DNA of 64,000 nt from assembly GCF_051192575.1 (NCBI RefSeq), contig NZ_JBPJSQ010000009.1, forward strand, positions 124,001-188,000, in the 5' to 3' direction. The notes beneath the pieces were generated by a model that saw nothing but the letters and a program-made list of their open reading frames with translations, was not told where the DNA came from and searched no databases. Both the position numbers and the translations under genes were made by a program. Origin of the DNA: Aestuariimicrobium soli (lineage in GTDB: Bacteria; Actinomycetota; Actinomycetes; Propionibacteriales; Propionibacteriaceae). Below, piece by piece: positions 30,720-39,288 of this stretch (its first letter is position 1; each line of letters starts with the position of its first letter).

Positions 30720-30725
30720 ACCCTA
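30720..30725 (-). promoter_or_regulatory. -10 element TAGGGT for the cyanophycin operon
   Basis: On the minus strand TAGGGT ends 7 bases before the cyanophycinase ATG (30712). It probably gives a leaderless cphB-cphA transcript. Confidence 0.45.
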
Positions 30726-30829
30726 GTGAGCGGGCGATGGCGCCGACGGGGTGAAACACCGCGCGGACACTTCTTCACACGATCGTTGCACGCCCGGCGA
30801 GATCTGCTGGCGGAGCTGGGGGCCGGCGA

Positions 30830-31582
30830 TCAGCGCATGGCGTGCAGGGGCCACGAGCAGGCGGCCTGCACCGCCTCGAGGCAGGTGTCGACCAGCGGTG
30901 CCAACACGCGCTCCCGGGTGAGCACGCCGTGGGAGTGCAGCACCGTCTCGGGTTGGTCGAGGGCAGTGACGCAGGCGGCGTGCACCACCAGGGCGCGATC
31001 GAGCAGCACCTGTGAACTGCTCGGGTAGGCCGGCCCCAGCCGCACCGACAGGGTGCTGTCGGGCCGGGTCCCCCCGGTCACACCGAGGTCGGTGAGGGCC
31101 TCGGCTGCGTCGGCCAAGGCGGCGGTGAACGAGCGTGCCGCCTCGCTGGGGGTGGCCTCGATGACCGGACGATCCGCCCGCCACACCCGCCACTGCACCG
31201 CCTCCGGCTCGGGGTGGCCCAGCGGCAGCCCCAGCCACGCCGCCCCTCCGGTGTGGGGGAGCGCCACCGGGGCCCCGAGTTCCAGGGCCCGGGCCGTCAG
31301 CTCACGCGGGCCGCGCAGGCCACCGGCTCGTCCGTGGCGGGGGAGAGCCACCGCCCAGGCCGGGGGGCGACCGCCCGCGTCGGTCGAGCCCGCGCGGACG
31401 GCTCGGGTGAGCGCGACCCGCAGTGTGTGGGCGCCGTCGCCGAGCCCGAGGGCCTCGTCCGGGTCGGTGGCGTGCATCACCAGACCACCGGCGAGCAGCG
31501 CGTGCTCGGCCGCGGGCAGGGTGGCGACTCCCGCGGCGACGGTGTTCAGGGCGACCACGAGGCGCAACGTCTCGACGAACAC
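30830..31582 (-). CDS. Hypothetical protein
   Basis: A 250 aa protein with no recognised domain. The GTG at 31582 has GGAGG 5 bases upstream; the frame is open to 31720 but that part overlaps the divergent promoter region. The sequence is Ala-rich with several Trp (VQWRVWRADRP) and no clear membrane segment or signal peptide. It lies 117 bp upstream of cphB on the same strand, so it may precede the cyanophycin genes in the transcript. Function unknown. Confidence 0.6.
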   Translation of the reverse strand: MFVETLRLVVALNTVAAGVATLPAAEHALLAGGLVMHATDPDEALGLGDGAHTLRVALTRAVRAGSTDAGGRPPAWAVALPRHGRAGGLRGPRELTARALELGAPVALPHTGGAAWLGLPLGHPEPEAVQWRVWRADRPVIEATPSEAARSFTAALADAAEALTDLGVTGGTRPDSTLSVRLGPAYPSSSQVLLDRALVVHAACVTALDQPETVLHSHGVLTRERVLAPLVDTCLEAVQAACSWPLHAMR

Positions 31583-31656
31583 GGGTCCTCCCTCCGTCGG
31601 GCAGCGTCCGGTCCGACGTTGGGCAAGGCTAGCGCCGGGGCGCTCGTCCGACCCGC

Positions 31657-31662
31657 TAGGTT
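31657..31662 (+). promoter_or_regulatory. -10 element TAGGTT before the ABC ATPase-NfeD-SPFH genes
   Basis: TAGGTT ends 6 bases before the ATG at 31669. A leaderless arrangement. Confidence 0.45.
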
Positions 31663-31668
31663 TGAGCC

Positions 31669-32469
31669 ATGAGCGTTGTGGTCGAACTGGACGGTGTGGG
31701 TGTCGTGCGCGGGCGGGCAACCCTGCTCGACGACATCACGTGGTCGGTTCGTGAGGGGGAGCGGTGGGTGATCATCGGCCCCAACGGTGCCGGCAAGACG
31801 ACGCTGCTGCAGATCCTGGCCGCCCAGATGTTCCCCTCGCGTGGCCTCGTCGGGCTGCTCGGTGAGGTGTTGGGCACCGTCGACGTGTTCGAACTGCGCC
31901 CCCGGATCGGGGTCACCTCGGCGGCCCTGGCCGACCGGGTGCCCAAGTCGGAGGCCGTCGACGACGTCGTGATGAGCGCCTCCTACGCCGTGCTGGGTCG
32001 CTGGGTCGAGGAGTACGACCCGATGGACGTCGACCGGGCCCGGGAGTTGATGGCGCAGATGCGCGTCGACCAGTTGGCCAATCGCACCTTCGGCACGCTG
32101 TCGGAGGGCGAGCGCAAGCGCGTGCTGATCGCGCGCGCCCTGATGACCGACCCCGAACTGCTGTTGTTGGACGAACCGGCCGCCGGCCTCGACGTGGCGG
32201 GCCGCGAGTCGCTGGTCTCGACCCTCTCGGAGATCTGCACCGACGAGTACGCCCCGGCGACCGTGCTGGTGACCCACCACCTCGAGGAGATTCCCGCGGG
32301 CATCACCCACGCCCTGCTGCTCAAGCAGGGTCGGGTGGTCACCGCGGGGCCGATCGACGAGGTGCTCACCTCGGCAACCATGAGCGAGACCTTTGACCTC
32401 GAACTCGACGTCGAGGTGGACCGCGGCCGATGGACGGCCCGGGCGGCACGGCGCCTGGCGCAGGAGTGA
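31669..32469 (+). CDS. ABC transporter ATP-binding protein without visible partner
   Basis: The 266 aa ATPase has Walker A GPNGAGKTTL, signature LSEGERKRVL (an SEGE variant of SGGQ), Walker B LLLLDEPAAGLD and H-loop VTHHLEEI. The variant signature and helical region resemble YlmA/ModF-type stand-alone ATPases. No permease gene is adjacent; NfeD and stomatin genes follow 3 bp and about 0.5 kb later on the same strand. Function unknown beyond ATP hydrolysis. Confidence 0.85.
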   Translation: MSVVVELDGVGVVRGRATLLDDITWSVREGERWVIIGPNGAGKTTLLQILAAQMFPSRGLVGLLGEVLGTVDVFELRPRIGVTSAALADRVPKSEAVDDVVMSASYAVLGRWVEEYDPMDVDRARELMAQMRVDQLANRTFGTLSEGERKRVLIARALMTDPELLLLDEPAAGLDVAGRESLVSTLSEICTDEYAPATVLVTHHLEEIPAGITHALLLKQGRVVTAGPIDEVLTSATMSETFDLELDVEVDRGRWTARAARRLAQE

Positions 32470-32472
32470 GTC

Positions 32473-32955
32473 ATGGGTGAGTGGTTCCGGGACCATCTGT
32501 GGGCGGCGTGGCTGGTGCTCGCGCTGGTGCTGGCCGGCGCCGAGATGCTCACCCTCGATCTGACACTGCTGATGCTGGCCGGCGGCGCGCTGGCCGCGGC
32601 CGGGGTGGCGGTGGTGCTGCCCGGTGCCTGGCTGGTGCAGGTGCTGGTGGGGGTCGTCGTGGCGCTCGCGATGCTGGGGCTGCTTCGTCCGACCTTGTTG
32701 GCGAAGATTCGCAAGGCACCCGGCTATCGCAACTCGATCACCTCGCTGGTGGGGTCGACCGCCGTCACCAGCAGCGCCATCGACCGCGGCCACGGCGAGG
32801 TCAAGGTGAACGGCGACACCTGGAGCGCGCGCAGTTGGGATGCCGACGTCACCATTGACGTGGGCGAGGAGGTGGAGGTCTTCGAGGTCGAGGGCACCAG
32901 CCTGATCGTCTACCCCAAGAATCGACCCCTGGGAACGAACCAACGGGGAAACTGA
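32473..32955 (+). CDS. NfeD-like membrane protein
   Basis: The 160 aa protein has two or three N-terminal membrane helices (LLMLAGGALAAAGVAVVLPG and QVLVGVVVALAMLGLL) and a C-terminal OB-fold domain of NfeD type (GHGEVKVNGDTWSARS then VGEEVEVFEVEGTSLIVYP). NfeD proteins partner with SPFH/stomatin proteins in membrane microdomains; the stomatin gene is 40 bp downstream. It starts 3 bp after the ABC ATPase stop. Confidence 0.88.
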   Translation: MGEWFRDHLWAAWLVLALVLAGAEMLTLDLTLLMLAGGALAAAGVAVVLPGAWLVQVLVGVVVALAMLGLLRPTLLAKIRKAPGYRNSITSLVGSTAVTSSAIDRGHGEVKVNGDTWSARSWDADVTIDVGEEVEVFEVEGTSLIVYPKNRPLGTNQRGN

Positions 32956-32995
32956 CTCGGCCCACCGGCCGGGCAACGCAGGGAAAGAGGAAGTC

Positions 32996-34366
32996 ATGGA
33001 ATACGTGATTGCCGTCGTGCTGATCGGCCTGGTGCTGATCGTGCTCTCGCAGTCGTTGAAGATCGTGGGTCAGCAGCGGGTGGCCCTGGTGGAGCGGCTG
33101 GGCAAGTTCCGGGCCGCCCTCGAGCCGGGTCCGCACCTGATCGTGCCGATCATCGACCGGGCCAGGTACACCCTCGACATGCGCGAGCAGGTGCAGCCGT
33201 TCCCGCCGCAGGGCGTGATCACCGAGGACAACCTGATGGTGTCGATCGACTCGGTCATCTACTTCCAGATCGTCGACCCGGTGCGCGCCGCCTACGAGGC
33301 CCAGAGCTACCACGCGGCCATCGAGCAGCTGACCATGACGACGCTGCGCAACATCATCGGTGGCATGGACTTGGAGGCCGCCCTCACCAGCCGTGAGGAG
33401 ATCAACCAGCGCCTGCGCGCCGTGCTGGACGAGGCCACCGGCAAGTGGGGCATCAAGGTCAACCGGGTCGAGCTGCGGGCCATCGAGCCGCCGGCGACGA
33501 TCCGCGACGCCATGGAGAAGGGCGCCCGCGCCGAACGCGACAAGCGGGCGCAGATCCTGCTGGCCGAGGGCCAGCGCCAGTCGCAGATCCTGTCGGCCGG
33601 CGGTGATCGTGAGTCCGCGATCCTGCGGGCCCAGGGCGAGCGCGAGGCGCAGGTGCTGCGCGCCCAGGCCGACCGGCAGGCACAGATGCTGCGGGCCGAG
33701 GGTGAGGCGCAGGCCATCACCACCGTGTTCAACGCGATTCACGCCGGTCAGCCCGACCAGGGTCTGCTGGCCTACCAGTACCTGCAGATGCTGCCGACGC
33801 TGGCCCGTGGCGACTCGAACAAGATGTGGATCGTGCCCTCGGAGCTCAACGACGCCCTCAAGGGCCTCGGTCAGGTGATGGGCGGGGGCAGCGGCGAGGG
33901 TGGTCCCGCCGGGGTGCCGTCGGCCGCCCCCTACCGCGCCACCGGCGAGTTCACCGCTCCCGAGAAGATCGACGTCTTCGCAGAGATCGAGCAGCAGAAG
34001 GTCGCCGAGAAGCGGGCGTCGGACGAGACGGTGCAGAAGGCCATCCGCGAGGCCGCGCAGCTCGAGAACCCGAATGCCGTGCGCAAGCAGGCCCATCACG
34101 AGACCCCGGCCGTCGGCACCGGTGCCGCGGAGGAGTCAGCGGTCGACCCCGAGCAGGTGCGGCACGACATGGGGCGGGTCGATCCCGACCCCCTCGGACA
34201 GCAGACCTATCAGGGTCAGCAGGCCTATCAGGCGGCGCCGCAGAACCCGTGGGCGCAGCCGGGCGCGCAGATCAGCCAGCAGCAGCCGGGTCAGCCGATC
34301 CCGCCGCGTCAGGCTCCCGGCCCGAACCAGGGCCAGAATCCGGGGCAGCAGCCGCCCCAGCAGTGA
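32996..34366 (+). CDS. SPFH/Band 7 (stomatin-like) protein with Gln/Pro-rich tail
   Basis: 456 aa. An N-terminal membrane anchor (residues 3-20) is followed by the Band 7 domain (VGQQRVALVERLGKFRAAL to the VNRVELRAIEPP segment), a long Ala/Glu/Arg coiled coil (about residues 165-245), and a tail rich in Gln and Pro. It would oligomerise at the membrane with NfeD. The ATG follows GAAAGAGGAAGTC. The last 95 bp overlap, tail to tail, the SBF transporter gene. Confidence 0.9.
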   Translation: MEYVIAVVLIGLVLIVLSQSLKIVGQQRVALVERLGKFRAALEPGPHLIVPIIDRARYTLDMREQVQPFPPQGVITEDNLMVSIDSVIYFQIVDPVRAAYEAQSYHAAIEQLTMTTLRNIIGGMDLEAALTSREEINQRLRAVLDEATGKWGIKVNRVELRAIEPPATIRDAMEKGARAERDKRAQILLAEGQRQSQILSAGGDRESAILRAQGEREAQVLRAQADRQAQMLRAEGEAQAITTVFNAIHAGQPDQGLLAYQYLQMLPTLARGDSNKMWIVPSELNDALKGLGQVMGGGSGEGGPAGVPSAAPYRATGEFTAPEKIDVFAEIEQQKVAEKRASDETVQKAIREAAQLENPNAVRKQAHHETPAVGTGAAEESAVDPEQVRHDMGRVDPDPLGQQTYQGQQAYQAAPQNPWAQPGAQISQQQPGQPIPPRQAPGPNQGQNPGQQPPQQ

Positions 34367-35333
34367 CCTGACCCCTCGCCAGTCGTCCGGCGATCGCGCC
34401 GCAGGCCATCAACTGGGCCTGGTGGAAGACCATCAGCGGCAGCACGATCAGACTGGCGGGGGTGCCGGTGCCGGCGAACAGCACGGTGGCCATCGGCAGG
34501 CCCGAGGCCAGCGATTTCTTGGTGCCGCACATCATGATGGCGATGCGGTCGTCGCGGGCGAACTTCAGCCAGCCCGAGCTGTACCAGGTGAGGGCCAGCA
34601 TGCCCGCGAGCAGCACCAGGCAGATGCCGACCAGGGCCGCCAGGTCGGCGACGGAGACTTGCGACCAGATGTGCTCGCGTCGTCCGGCCGAGAAGGCGTT
34701 GTAGACGACCAGCACGATCACGCCCTGGTCGACCAGCTTGAGGGCCTTCTTGTGGCGTTCGATGAATCCCGCGGTCCAGCGCCGGCTCAGTTGGCCCACG
34801 ACGAACGGGACGAGGATCTGGGCCACGATGTCGAGGATCGAGCTGGGGTCGACGTGCAGCCCGCCGGTGCCCATCAGCACCAGCACCAGGGCGGGCGTCA
34901 GCACCACTCCGATCAGGTTCGACGCCGAGGCCGCGACCACCGCGCCGGCGACATTGCCGCCGGCGACCGAGGTGAAGTTGATCGACGACTGCACCGTCGA
35001 GGGCACCAGCGTCAGGTAGAGCAGCCCCATGGCCAGCGCGGCCGTCACCAGGCTCGGCGCCACCAGGTGGATGGCGAGGCCGACCAGCGGGAAGACCACA
35101 TAGGTGAACGCCAGGATCACGGTGTGCAGGCGCCAGTGCTTGAGGCCCGCGATCGCCTGCTCGGGGTGGAGCCTGGCCCCGTAGAGGAAGAACAGCACGG
35201 CGATCAACGCGGTGGTGGCCACGTCGAAGACCGGCACGGCGGGCCCGCGAGCGGGCAGCAGGGAGGCGATCACCGCGGAGGCGGCGATGGCGAGCAGGAA
35301 GGTGTCGATCCGCAGGCGCTTGAGCAGGTTCAT
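34272..35333 (-). CDS. SBF family transporter (bile acid:sodium symporter-like, YfeH/SLC10A7 type)
   Basis: The 353 aa protein has about ten membrane helices and the family segments LVPSTVQSSINFTSVAGGN and GTKKSLASGLPMA. Members of this subgroup are putative transporters of unknown solute. The C-terminal 30-odd residues (Gly/Ala/Pro-rich) come from DNA antisense to the stomatin tail, and the family core ends before them. A TAGGCT hexamer lies 9 bases before the ATG, so the leader would be very short. Confidence 0.85.
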   Translation of the reverse strand: MNLLKRLRIDTFLLAIAASAVIASLLPARGPAVPVFDVATTALIAVLFFLYGARLHPEQAIAGLKHWRLHTVILAFTYVVFPLVGLAIHLVAPSLVTAALAMGLLYLTLVPSTVQSSINFTSVAGGNVAGAVVAASASNLIGVVLTPALVLVLMGTGGLHVDPSSILDIVAQILVPFVVGQLSRRWTAGFIERHKKALKLVDQGVIVLVVYNAFSAGRREHIWSQVSVADLAALVGICLVLLAGMLALTWYSSGWLKFARDDRIAIMMCGTKKSLASGLPMATVLFAGTGTPASLIVLPLMVFHQAQLMACGAIAGRLARGQVTAGAAAAPDSGPGSGREPDAAGSADPAAAG

Positions 35334-35414
35334 CGTCGAGAGAGCCTACGCGCTGGGCTCGGGGTGCCCCAGCTCGGGTCCGCCCGCGGACCGCACCGGG
35401 CCGCGACCTGCCGA

Positions 35415-35420
35415 TACCCT
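35415..35420 (+). promoter_or_regulatory. -10 element TACCCT before the SpoU methyltransferase gene
   Basis: TACCCT ends 6 bases before the ATG at 35427. A leaderless arrangement. Confidence 0.4.
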
Positions 35421-35426
35421 CACCGG

Positions 35427-36266
35427 ATGGCGACCTATCTCGAACTGACCGACCCCGCCGATCCGCGGCTGGGCGACTACGTGAACCTGCGCGACACCCA
35501 GCTGCGCAAGAGCATGGAGTCGGAGCACGGTTTCTACATCGCCGAGGGCCACAAGATCATTCGCCGCGCCATCGAGTCGGGTCATGTGCCCCGGTCCGTG
35601 GTGCTGGCACCACGGTGGATCGACGGCTTGCGCGACGTGCTCGACCCGATCGAGGTGCCGGTCTACGTGGTCACCGAGGCGTTGGCCGAGCAGGTGACGG
35701 GGTTCCACGTGCACCGCGGCGCGTTGGCGAGTGTGCGTCGGCCGGCGGGCAACGACGCCGACATCGCCACTCTGCTGCGGCTGGTGGAGGAGCGGCGAAG
35801 CGCCGTCGAGGGCGGGCGGGTGCGCATCGCGATCCTGGAAGACCTGGTGGACCACTCCAACGTGGGCGCGGCCTTCCGCAGTGCCGTGGCCCTGGGGGTG
35901 GATGCGTTGGTCGTCACCCCCCGCTGCGCCGACCCCTGGTACCGCCGCTCCATCAAGGTGTCGATGGGCGCCGTCTTCCAGGTGCCGTGGGTGCGGCCGC
36001 ACGACTGGCCCGGCGGGATCGCCGAGCTGAAGCGTGCCGGTTTCTTCGTCGCCGGCATGTCGCTGGGCGAGGGGGCGATCGCTCTGGACGACCTGGTCGC
36101 CACCGATCATCCGCGGCTGGCGATGGTCTTCGGCAACGAGGGGCACGGGATCACCCACGAGACCGATCACCTCGTCGATGCGAGGGTGACGATCCCGATG
36201 ATGGGTGGCATCGACTCCCTGAACGTGGCGGCCTCGTCCGCGGTGGCGTTCTACGCGACCCGCTGA
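35427..36266 (+). CDS. SpoU/TrmH family RNA 2'-O-methyltransferase
   Basis: 279 aa. It methylates a ribose 2'-hydroxyl in rRNA or tRNA using S-adenosylmethionine. An N-terminal substrate-binding domain precedes the SPOUT knot motifs: ILEDLVDHSNVGAAFRSA (motif 1 with catalytic Arg), MVFGNEGHGI (motif 2) and IPMMGGIDSLNVAASSAV (motif 3). The open frame continues upstream for about 1.5 kb, but this ATG matches the family start. The RNA target is unknown. Convergent with def. Confidence 0.9.
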   Translation: MATYLELTDPADPRLGDYVNLRDTQLRKSMESEHGFYIAEGHKIIRRAIESGHVPRSVVLAPRWIDGLRDVLDPIEVPVYVVTEALAEQVTGFHVHRGALASVRRPAGNDADIATLLRLVEERRSAVEGGRVRIAILEDLVDHSNVGAAFRSAVALGVDALVVTPRCADPWYRRSIKVSMGAVFQVPWVRPHDWPGGIAELKRAGFFVAGMSLGEGAIALDDLVATDHPRLAMVFGNEGHGITHETDHLVDARVTIPMMGGIDSLNVAASSAVAFYATR

Positions 36267-36297
36267 CGAGGCCGCCCGACCGGTTCGGCGAGCTGCC

Positions 36298-36897
36298 TCA
36301 GAGCTCGTGCGGCGCCAGCTTCGGGCTGACGGGCCAGTCGTCCGGGTAGCGGGGGGCGAGGTCGTCCTTCTGCTTGTCGAGCAGACGACGCGACCTGGCC
36401 GACAGCCGGTCACCGAAGACGGTGCCGTTGCAGTGGTCGGTCTCGTGCTGCAGGCAGCGGGCGAACAGCCCGGTGCCCTGCAGGTCGAGGTCGTTGCCGA
36501 ACGCGTCCTGACCGGTGCAGCGCGCCCGATCCGGACGAGCCAACGGCTGATAGCCGCCGGGCCACGACAGGCACCCCTCCTCGGTGGAGTCGAGCTTGCG
36601 GTCGCGGCCCTCGGGCAGGGTCACCACGGGATTGCAGACGACACCGACGTGCCGGTTGCCGTCATCGTCGGGGCAGTCGTAGACGAACAGGGCCAGATCG
36701 ACGCCCACCTGGGTGGCGGCCAGGCCGACTCCCTCGGCCGCGGCCATGGTGGCGAACATGTTCCGCAGCAGGGTGTGCAGGTCGTCGCCGAACTCGGTGA
36801 CCGGACGCGTCTGGGCGTGCAGCACCGGCTCACCCCAGCGGGTGATCCGCTGCACGGTGCCACCGGTGAGCAGGTCGTCGAGACTGGTCGCGCTCAT
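36298..36897 (-). CDS. def: Peptide deformylase
   Basis: Removes the formyl group from nascent peptides. The 199 aa protein has the three metal-site motifs: GVGLAATQVG (56-65), EGCLSWP with C109, and QHETDH with H151 and H155. The frame is open upstream inside the amidohydrolase gene, but the ATG at 36897 gives the right length. That ATG overlaps the amidohydrolase stop (ATGA), so the two are translationally coupled, an unusual pairing. Confidence 0.95.
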   Translation of the reverse strand: MSATSLDDLLTGGTVQRITRWGEPVLHAQTRPVTEFGDDLHTLLRNMFATMAAAEGVGLAATQVGVDLALFVYDCPDDDGNRHVGVVCNPVVTLPEGRDRKLDSTEEGCLSWPGGYQPLARPDRARCTGQDAFGNDLDLQGTGLFARCLQHETDHCNGTVFGDRLSARSRRLLDKQKDDLAPRYPDDWPVSPKLAPHEL

Positions 36898-38138
36898 CGA
36901 CGGCCCCGCTGAGGTGGCTTCACCGTGGTGCCCAGGGTGGTGTAGGGGTCGAGGGTGACGCCCTCGGCCGTCTCGGCATCCCAGGTGTAGACCTGACGCC
37001 CGTCGACCCAGACGGTCTCGACGCGGCTGTAGATGTCGAGCGGGTCGCCGCTCCACAGGGCCAGGTCGGCGTCCTTGCCCGCCTCGATGGAGCCGACGCG
37101 GTCGTCCAGCCCCAGGATGCGGGCCGGGTTGATGGTGACCGACTCGAGCGCGGTGGTGCGGTCGAGGCCCTCCTTGACGGCGAGGATCACCTGGTAGATC
37201 AGGAAGTTGATGGGGATGACGGGGGCATCGGTGGTGATGGCGATCTGCACACCGGCGCGGGCCAGGTGGCCGGGGTTGGCCAGCGAGCGCTGGTTCACCT
37301 CCCACTTCGAGCGCGAGGTCATCAGCGGTCCGATGATCACCGGCAGGTTGCGCTCGGCGATCAGGTCGGCCAGCAGGTGCGCCTCGGTGCCGTGGTTGAT
37401 GACCAGCTTGTAGCCGAACTCGTCGGCGATCCGGATGGCGGTGGCGATGTCGTCGACCCGGTGGGTGTGCTGGCACCAGGGCAGGCCGTTCTCGAGCACC
37501 TGCACGAGGGTCTCGAGGGTGAGGTCGCGGTCAAAGGGCTTGCCCTCGCTCTCGGCGTGCTTCTTCTTCGCCGAGTAGTCCTGCGCCTTGGTGAAGGCCT
37601 CGCGCAGCACGGCGGCCGTTCCCTGCCGGGTGCTGGGCAGGTGCTTGCGCTCCTGGCCGTGGAACCGCTTGGGGTTCTCGCCCAGCGCCGACTTCACCGA
37701 CACCGGCTGCTTGAAGACCATCTCGTCGACCATGCGGCCCCAGCACTTGAGGGCCACGGTCTGGCCGCCGATCGGGTTGGCCGACCCGGGCTTGACCACC
37801 ATCGAGGTGACGCCGCCGCCGAGGGCGTCGCGGAAGCCCTCGTCCGAGGGGTGGATCGCGTCGAGCGCGCGGAACCGGGCGCCGTTGATCTCGGTGCCCT
37901 CGTTGGTGTCGTTGCCGGCCCAGGCGATGCCCTCCTCGTGGATGCCCACGTGTCCGTGCGCCTCGACCAGTCCGGGCAGCAGCCAGCGGCCGGCGGCGTC
38001 GACGACCTCGGCGCCGTCGGGAACCTGCAGGTCGGCACCGGCGGACGAGATCTTGCCGTTCTCGATGATGACGGTGCCGTCGAACGGATCTCCGACGACG
38101 GGCACCACGTGGGCATTGGTGATGGCTACGACACTCAT
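36894..38138 (-). CDS. Amidohydrolase (imidazolonepropionase-like)
   Basis: 414 aa. A metal-dependent hydrolase with the HxH of the first strand (EAHGHVGI), later ligands in QHTHRVDD and INHGTEAH, and the conserved Asp in ITTDAPVIP. Small flanking beta domains are formed from both ends (VIIENGKISSAGADLQVP and ADLALWSGDPLD). The substrate is not predictable; it does not look like isoaspartyl dipeptidase. TAGGTT lies 7 bases before the ATG. Coupled to def downstream. Confidence 0.85.
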   Translation of the reverse strand: MSVVAITNAHVVPVVGDPFDGTVIIENGKISSAGADLQVPDGAEVVDAAGRWLLPGLVEAHGHVGIHEEGIAWAGNDTNEGTEINGARFRALDAIHPSDEGFRDALGGGVTSMVVKPGSANPIGGQTVALKCWGRMVDEMVFKQPVSVKSALGENPKRFHGQERKHLPSTRQGTAAVLREAFTKAQDYSAKKKHAESEGKPFDRDLTLETLVQVLENGLPWCQHTHRVDDIATAIRIADEFGYKLVINHGTEAHLLADLIAERNLPVIIGPLMTSRSKWEVNQRSLANPGHLARAGVQIAITTDAPVIPINFLIYQVILAVKEGLDRTTALESVTINPARILGLDDRVGSIEAGKDADLALWSGDPLDIYSRVETVWVDGRQVYTWDAETAEGVTLDPYTTLGTTVKPPQRGRR

Positions 38139-38145
38139 GCGCCCC

Positions 38146-38151
38146 AACCTA
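38146..38151 (-). promoter_or_regulatory. -10 element TAGGTT for the amidohydrolase-def operon
   Basis: On the minus strand TAGGTT ends 7 bases before the ATG at 38138. A leaderless arrangement. Confidence 0.45.
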
Positions 38152-38209
38152 TCGAGGTCGGCGGGGCACGCGCGCCCTGCCCGGCCGAGCGGGCTCGCTG
38201 GCGCGATTC

Positions 38210-39253
38210 TCAGCGGAAGAGCATCGACGCCGGGCCCTCGCCCGAGGCGCTGGTCACCGGGTGACGCTCCGCCAGCCGCCAGCCGCAGGGCTGGTCGTCG
38301 GGGTCGCTGCGGGTGAACCGACACAGGTCACCCGTGTGCTGGTTCGCCACCCACAGGTCGCCGTCGTGCACCACCACGTCGCGGGGATGGTCGCCACCGC
38401 AGTCGAACTCGTCGGCCAGCACCAGCTGACCCGAGGCGTGCCACTCCAGGATGCCCAGGGTGTTGATGCAGCGGTTGGCGATGACGAGGGTGTGCTCGTC
38501 GAGGGCCCGCAGCGCCGACGGCTGGCTGCCGCCGACGAGGGTTCCGGGAACCTGCGACACGCGGTCCCAGCCGCTCGTCCAATCCATCGACAGGTGACGG
38601 AAGCAGACCACCGAACCGTCAAGCTCGCCAGCCACCGCGATCTGGGTCTGCAGTCCCTGACCGGTCTCGATGCGGCGCAGCACCAGGTGCCGCGGGCCGA
38701 ACCCTGGCGTCGTGACGATGGCGCCCACCTGCTTGAGGTGCCCGTCGCGCCAGCGGATGATGCGCACGGCGTCGGCTCCGAGGTCACAGACCAGCAGGTG
38801 CTCGTCGTCGAGCCAGACGGTCTGGTGGGCGTGCGAGGCGTCCTGCCGGTCGGGGTCGACGCCCGCGTGACCGGTGAAGCGGACGACGGTCGCGTCACCC
38901 CAGCCGCCGGACGACTCGTCCGACAACGGGACGACCGCGACCGACCCGGACTCGTAGTGGGCCACCGCGATCGCCGATCGGTCGGGGGAGATCTCTCCGT
39001 GGCAGCCGATCGCGCCGGCGGTGGCGCGGGCGGCGCCGAGGGTGATGCCCTCGTCCGAGACGGTGACCCGAGTCACGTCGGAGACCGCGGTGTGGCCGAT
39101 GGCCACCACCCGGTCACCGTCGGCGACCAGCCATGAGGGGGAGGCCAGCGTGGCCACGGCCACGGGGGAGAGGGACGAGCCCTGCGCCTCGAACAGGTGC
39201 AGGCCACCCTCGCCGGAATCGTCGGTGAAACAACCCACCAGCAGCGTGCTCAT
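38210..39253 (-). CDS. Lactonase family beta-propeller protein (6-phosphogluconolactonase-like)
   Basis: The 347 aa protein has the repeated-strand layout of the YbhE/Pgl seven-bladed propeller and the family motifs SHAHQTVW and GFGPRHLVL. Members include 6-phosphogluconolactonase and muconate lactonizing enzymes. Given zwf and tal in the same window a pentose phosphate role is possible, though it is 37 kb away. No signal peptide. TAGGTT lies 6 bases before the ATG; the divergent xerC starts only 35 bp away. Confidence 0.8.
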   Translation of the reverse strand: MSTLLVGCFTDDSGEGGLHLFEAQGSSLSPVAVATLASPSWLVADGDRVVAIGHTAVSDVTRVTVSDEGITLGAARATAGAIGCHGEISPDRSAIAVAHYESGSVAVVPLSDESSGGWGDATVVRFTGHAGVDPDRQDASHAHQTVWLDDEHLLVCDLGADAVRIIRWRDGHLKQVGAIVTTPGFGPRHLVLRRIETGQGLQTQIAVAGELDGSVVCFRHLSMDWTSGWDRVSQVPGTLVGGSQPSALRALDEHTLVIANRCINTLGILEWHASGQLVLADEFDCGGDHPRDVVVHDGDLWVANQHTGDLCRFTRSDPDDQPCGWRLAERHPVTSASGEGPASMLFR

Positions 39254-39259
39254 GCGCCC

Positions 39260-39265
39260 AACCTA
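39260..39265 (-). promoter_or_regulatory. -10 element TAGGTT for the lactonase gene
   Basis: On the minus strand TAGGTT ends 6 bases before the ATG at 39253, within a 35 bp divergent region shared with xerC. For xerC the matching hexamer would be CACACT at 39277-39282. Confidence 0.45.
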
Positions 39266-39288
39266 GCCGGATTGGGCACACTGGAACG

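Noticed and set aside
33900..35426. Continuous open frame from the stomatin gene into the SpoU methyltransferase
   Set aside because: The upstream part is low-complexity Arg/Gln/His-rich translation antisense to the SBF transporter; the SpoU family start matches the ATG at 35427.
36894..38138. Isoaspartyl dipeptidase completing cyanophycin breakdown
   Set aside because: The amidohydrolase sequence looks imidazolonepropionase-like and lies over 6 kb from cphB in another operon.
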